Notes under the pieces: generated by a model
What the model was told of the DNA's origin: nothing
The model's input: only the letters and a program-made list of their open reading frames with translations
Databases searched by the model: none
Shown here: positions 41,322 through 41,997 of the stretch, one piece after another
How the letters are laid out: each line of letters opens with the position of its first letter
Numbering within the stretch: position 1 is the stretch's first letter
Program-made: the position numbers and the translations under genes
Source of the DNA: JAAFJT01 sp043772905
GTDB taxonomy: Bacteria > Bacteroidota > Bacteroidia > Chitinophagales > Saprospiraceae
Direction of reading: 5' to 3'
NCBI GenBank assembly: GCA_043772905.1
Contig: JAYVFS010000111.1
Coordinates: 1-41,997 of the forward strand
DNA length: 41,997 nt

Positions 41322-41997
41322 TTGAAGACTTATTCTCTATACGAACTCAATGAGTTTTTACGGCGCGTTGTTGCCCTCAATTTCAGTGAATCGGTGTGGG
41401 TAACGGCTGAAATGGGGCAGATTTCGCTGTCTCGTGGGCATTATTATATCCGTTTGCTTGAAAAAGAAGGGGAGGATATTATTGCTGAAATGTCGGCAGT
41501 CGTTTGGTCGTCCGATTTTAAGCGTATCCAACGGGTATTTGGCGCGGCTACAAATGGGGTGCTTTCAGAAGGTATGGAAGTCCGTTTGAAAGGTCGCCTT
41601 GATTTCCATGAGCGATATGGCTTGAAATTCATCGTCGAAGAAATTGACCCAACTTATACGATTGGTAAATTAGAAATCCAAAAACGTAAGCTCATTGCAG
41701 AACTGCAAAACGAACAACTTTTAGGCCTCAATGCAACTTTACCGCCCCCCTCAGTATGGCAGCGTATTGCCGTCATTTCAAGCGATACAGCAGCAGGTTG
41801 GGCAGATTTTCAGAATCATATTTTGGAAAACATGTATGCTTATCGATTTGATATACAGTTGTTTCCTTCTGCAATGCAAGGGCAGCATGTTGAAAAAGAA
41901 CTATTGAAACAATTGGAACATATAGAATCTGAAAAAGACCGTTTTGATGCTGTTGTCATTATTCGCGGCGGCGGTGCCAAGTTGGATTTAGCAGCCT
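41322..41997 (+). CDS. xseA: Exodeoxyribonuclease VII large subunit (N-terminal part)
   Basis: The frame runs off the end of the window. In the same frame a TAA lies at 41313-41315, and the first plausible start is TTG at 41322, giving M-KTYSLYELNEFLRRVVALNF. The OB-fold follows (VWVTAEMGQISLSRGHYYIRLLE, GMEVRLKGRLDFHERYGLKFIVEEIDP), then the start of the catalytic domain (RIAVISSDTAAGWADF, VIIRGGGAKLDLAA). With XseB it digests single-stranded DNA. The dispersed word at 41745-41757 (six G) encodes PPPSV, just before the catalytic domain. Confidence 0.92.
   Translation, partial: MKTYSLYELNEFLRRVVALNFSESVWVTAEMGQISLSRGHYYIRLLEKEGEDIIAEMSAVVWSSDFKRIQRVFGAATNGVLSEGMEVRLKGRLDFHERYGLKFIVEEIDPTYTIGKLEIQKRKLIAELQNEQLLGLNATLPPPSVWQRIAVISSDTAAGWADFQNHILENMYAYRFDIQLFPSAMQGQHVEKELLKQLEHIESEKDRFDAVVIIRGGGAKLDLAA

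Overview
The window looks like a chromosomal segment of a Bacteroidota bacterium. My estimate of base composition is about 40% GC, by eye. Supporting lineage markers are a type IX secretion pair (a CHU_C/type-B sorting domain protein next to a PorP/SprF protein), a carboxypeptidase-like plus TonB receptor, an ExbD-TonB-PstS-TPR series, DUF4349 and DUF4348 lipoproteins, and promoters of the Bacteroidota form TTTG-N19-TAnnTTTG. A Saprospiria-like lineage is possible, but that is only a guess.

Layout. 1-605: tail of a LysM gene, then tRNA-Gly(GCC) and tRNA-Leu(UAA), each with a promoter and a terminator. 807-4194: Ate1/Bpt-like aminoacyl transferase, a membrane-anchored GIY-YIG-like protein, a weak transglutaminase-like protein, and the CHU_C/PorP pair. 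4197-8247: DusB, a lipoprotein, pyrophosphatase, and two tandem HExxH membrane proteases. 8486-15815: TonB receptor, CapA-like phosphoesterase, and a 1021-residue PVC-type dehydrogenase/cytochrome c. 16041-18622: a receiver-PAS-kinase-receiver hybrid whose ATP-binding motifs are degenerate, and a single-domain receiver. 18904-25811: polyprenyl diphosphate synthase, MerR, Uma2, GatB, a DUF3667-like protein, and two SDR enzymes. 25957-31966: phosphopantetheinyl transferase, lipoprotein, a PIN toxin-antitoxin pair, group III truncated haemoglobin, aspartate kinase, M23 peptidase, and a TPMT-like methyltransferase. 32108-38005: DUF4349 lipoprotein, ExbD, TonB, a small membrane protein, PstS-like protein, and a TPR protein. 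38167-41997: AP2-domain protein, RibD, a thioredoxin-fold protein lacking its CxxC, a small membrane protein, and the start of XseA.

Most genes are ordinary housekeeping or envelope genes. The main unexplained signal is a short non-palindromic word, consensus ATACTGAGGGG(G), present about 40 times in 42 kb. It falls on both strands about equally, inside genes in every reading frame that avoids a stop, and between genes. Less than one copy would be expected by chance. The density and layout resemble the DNA uptake sequences of Neisseriaceae and Pasteurellaceae; I know of no such word described for Bacteroidota. A second structural theme is several long inverted repeats in gaps between genes, some sharing an ATTGGTTATTGG-type vocabulary.
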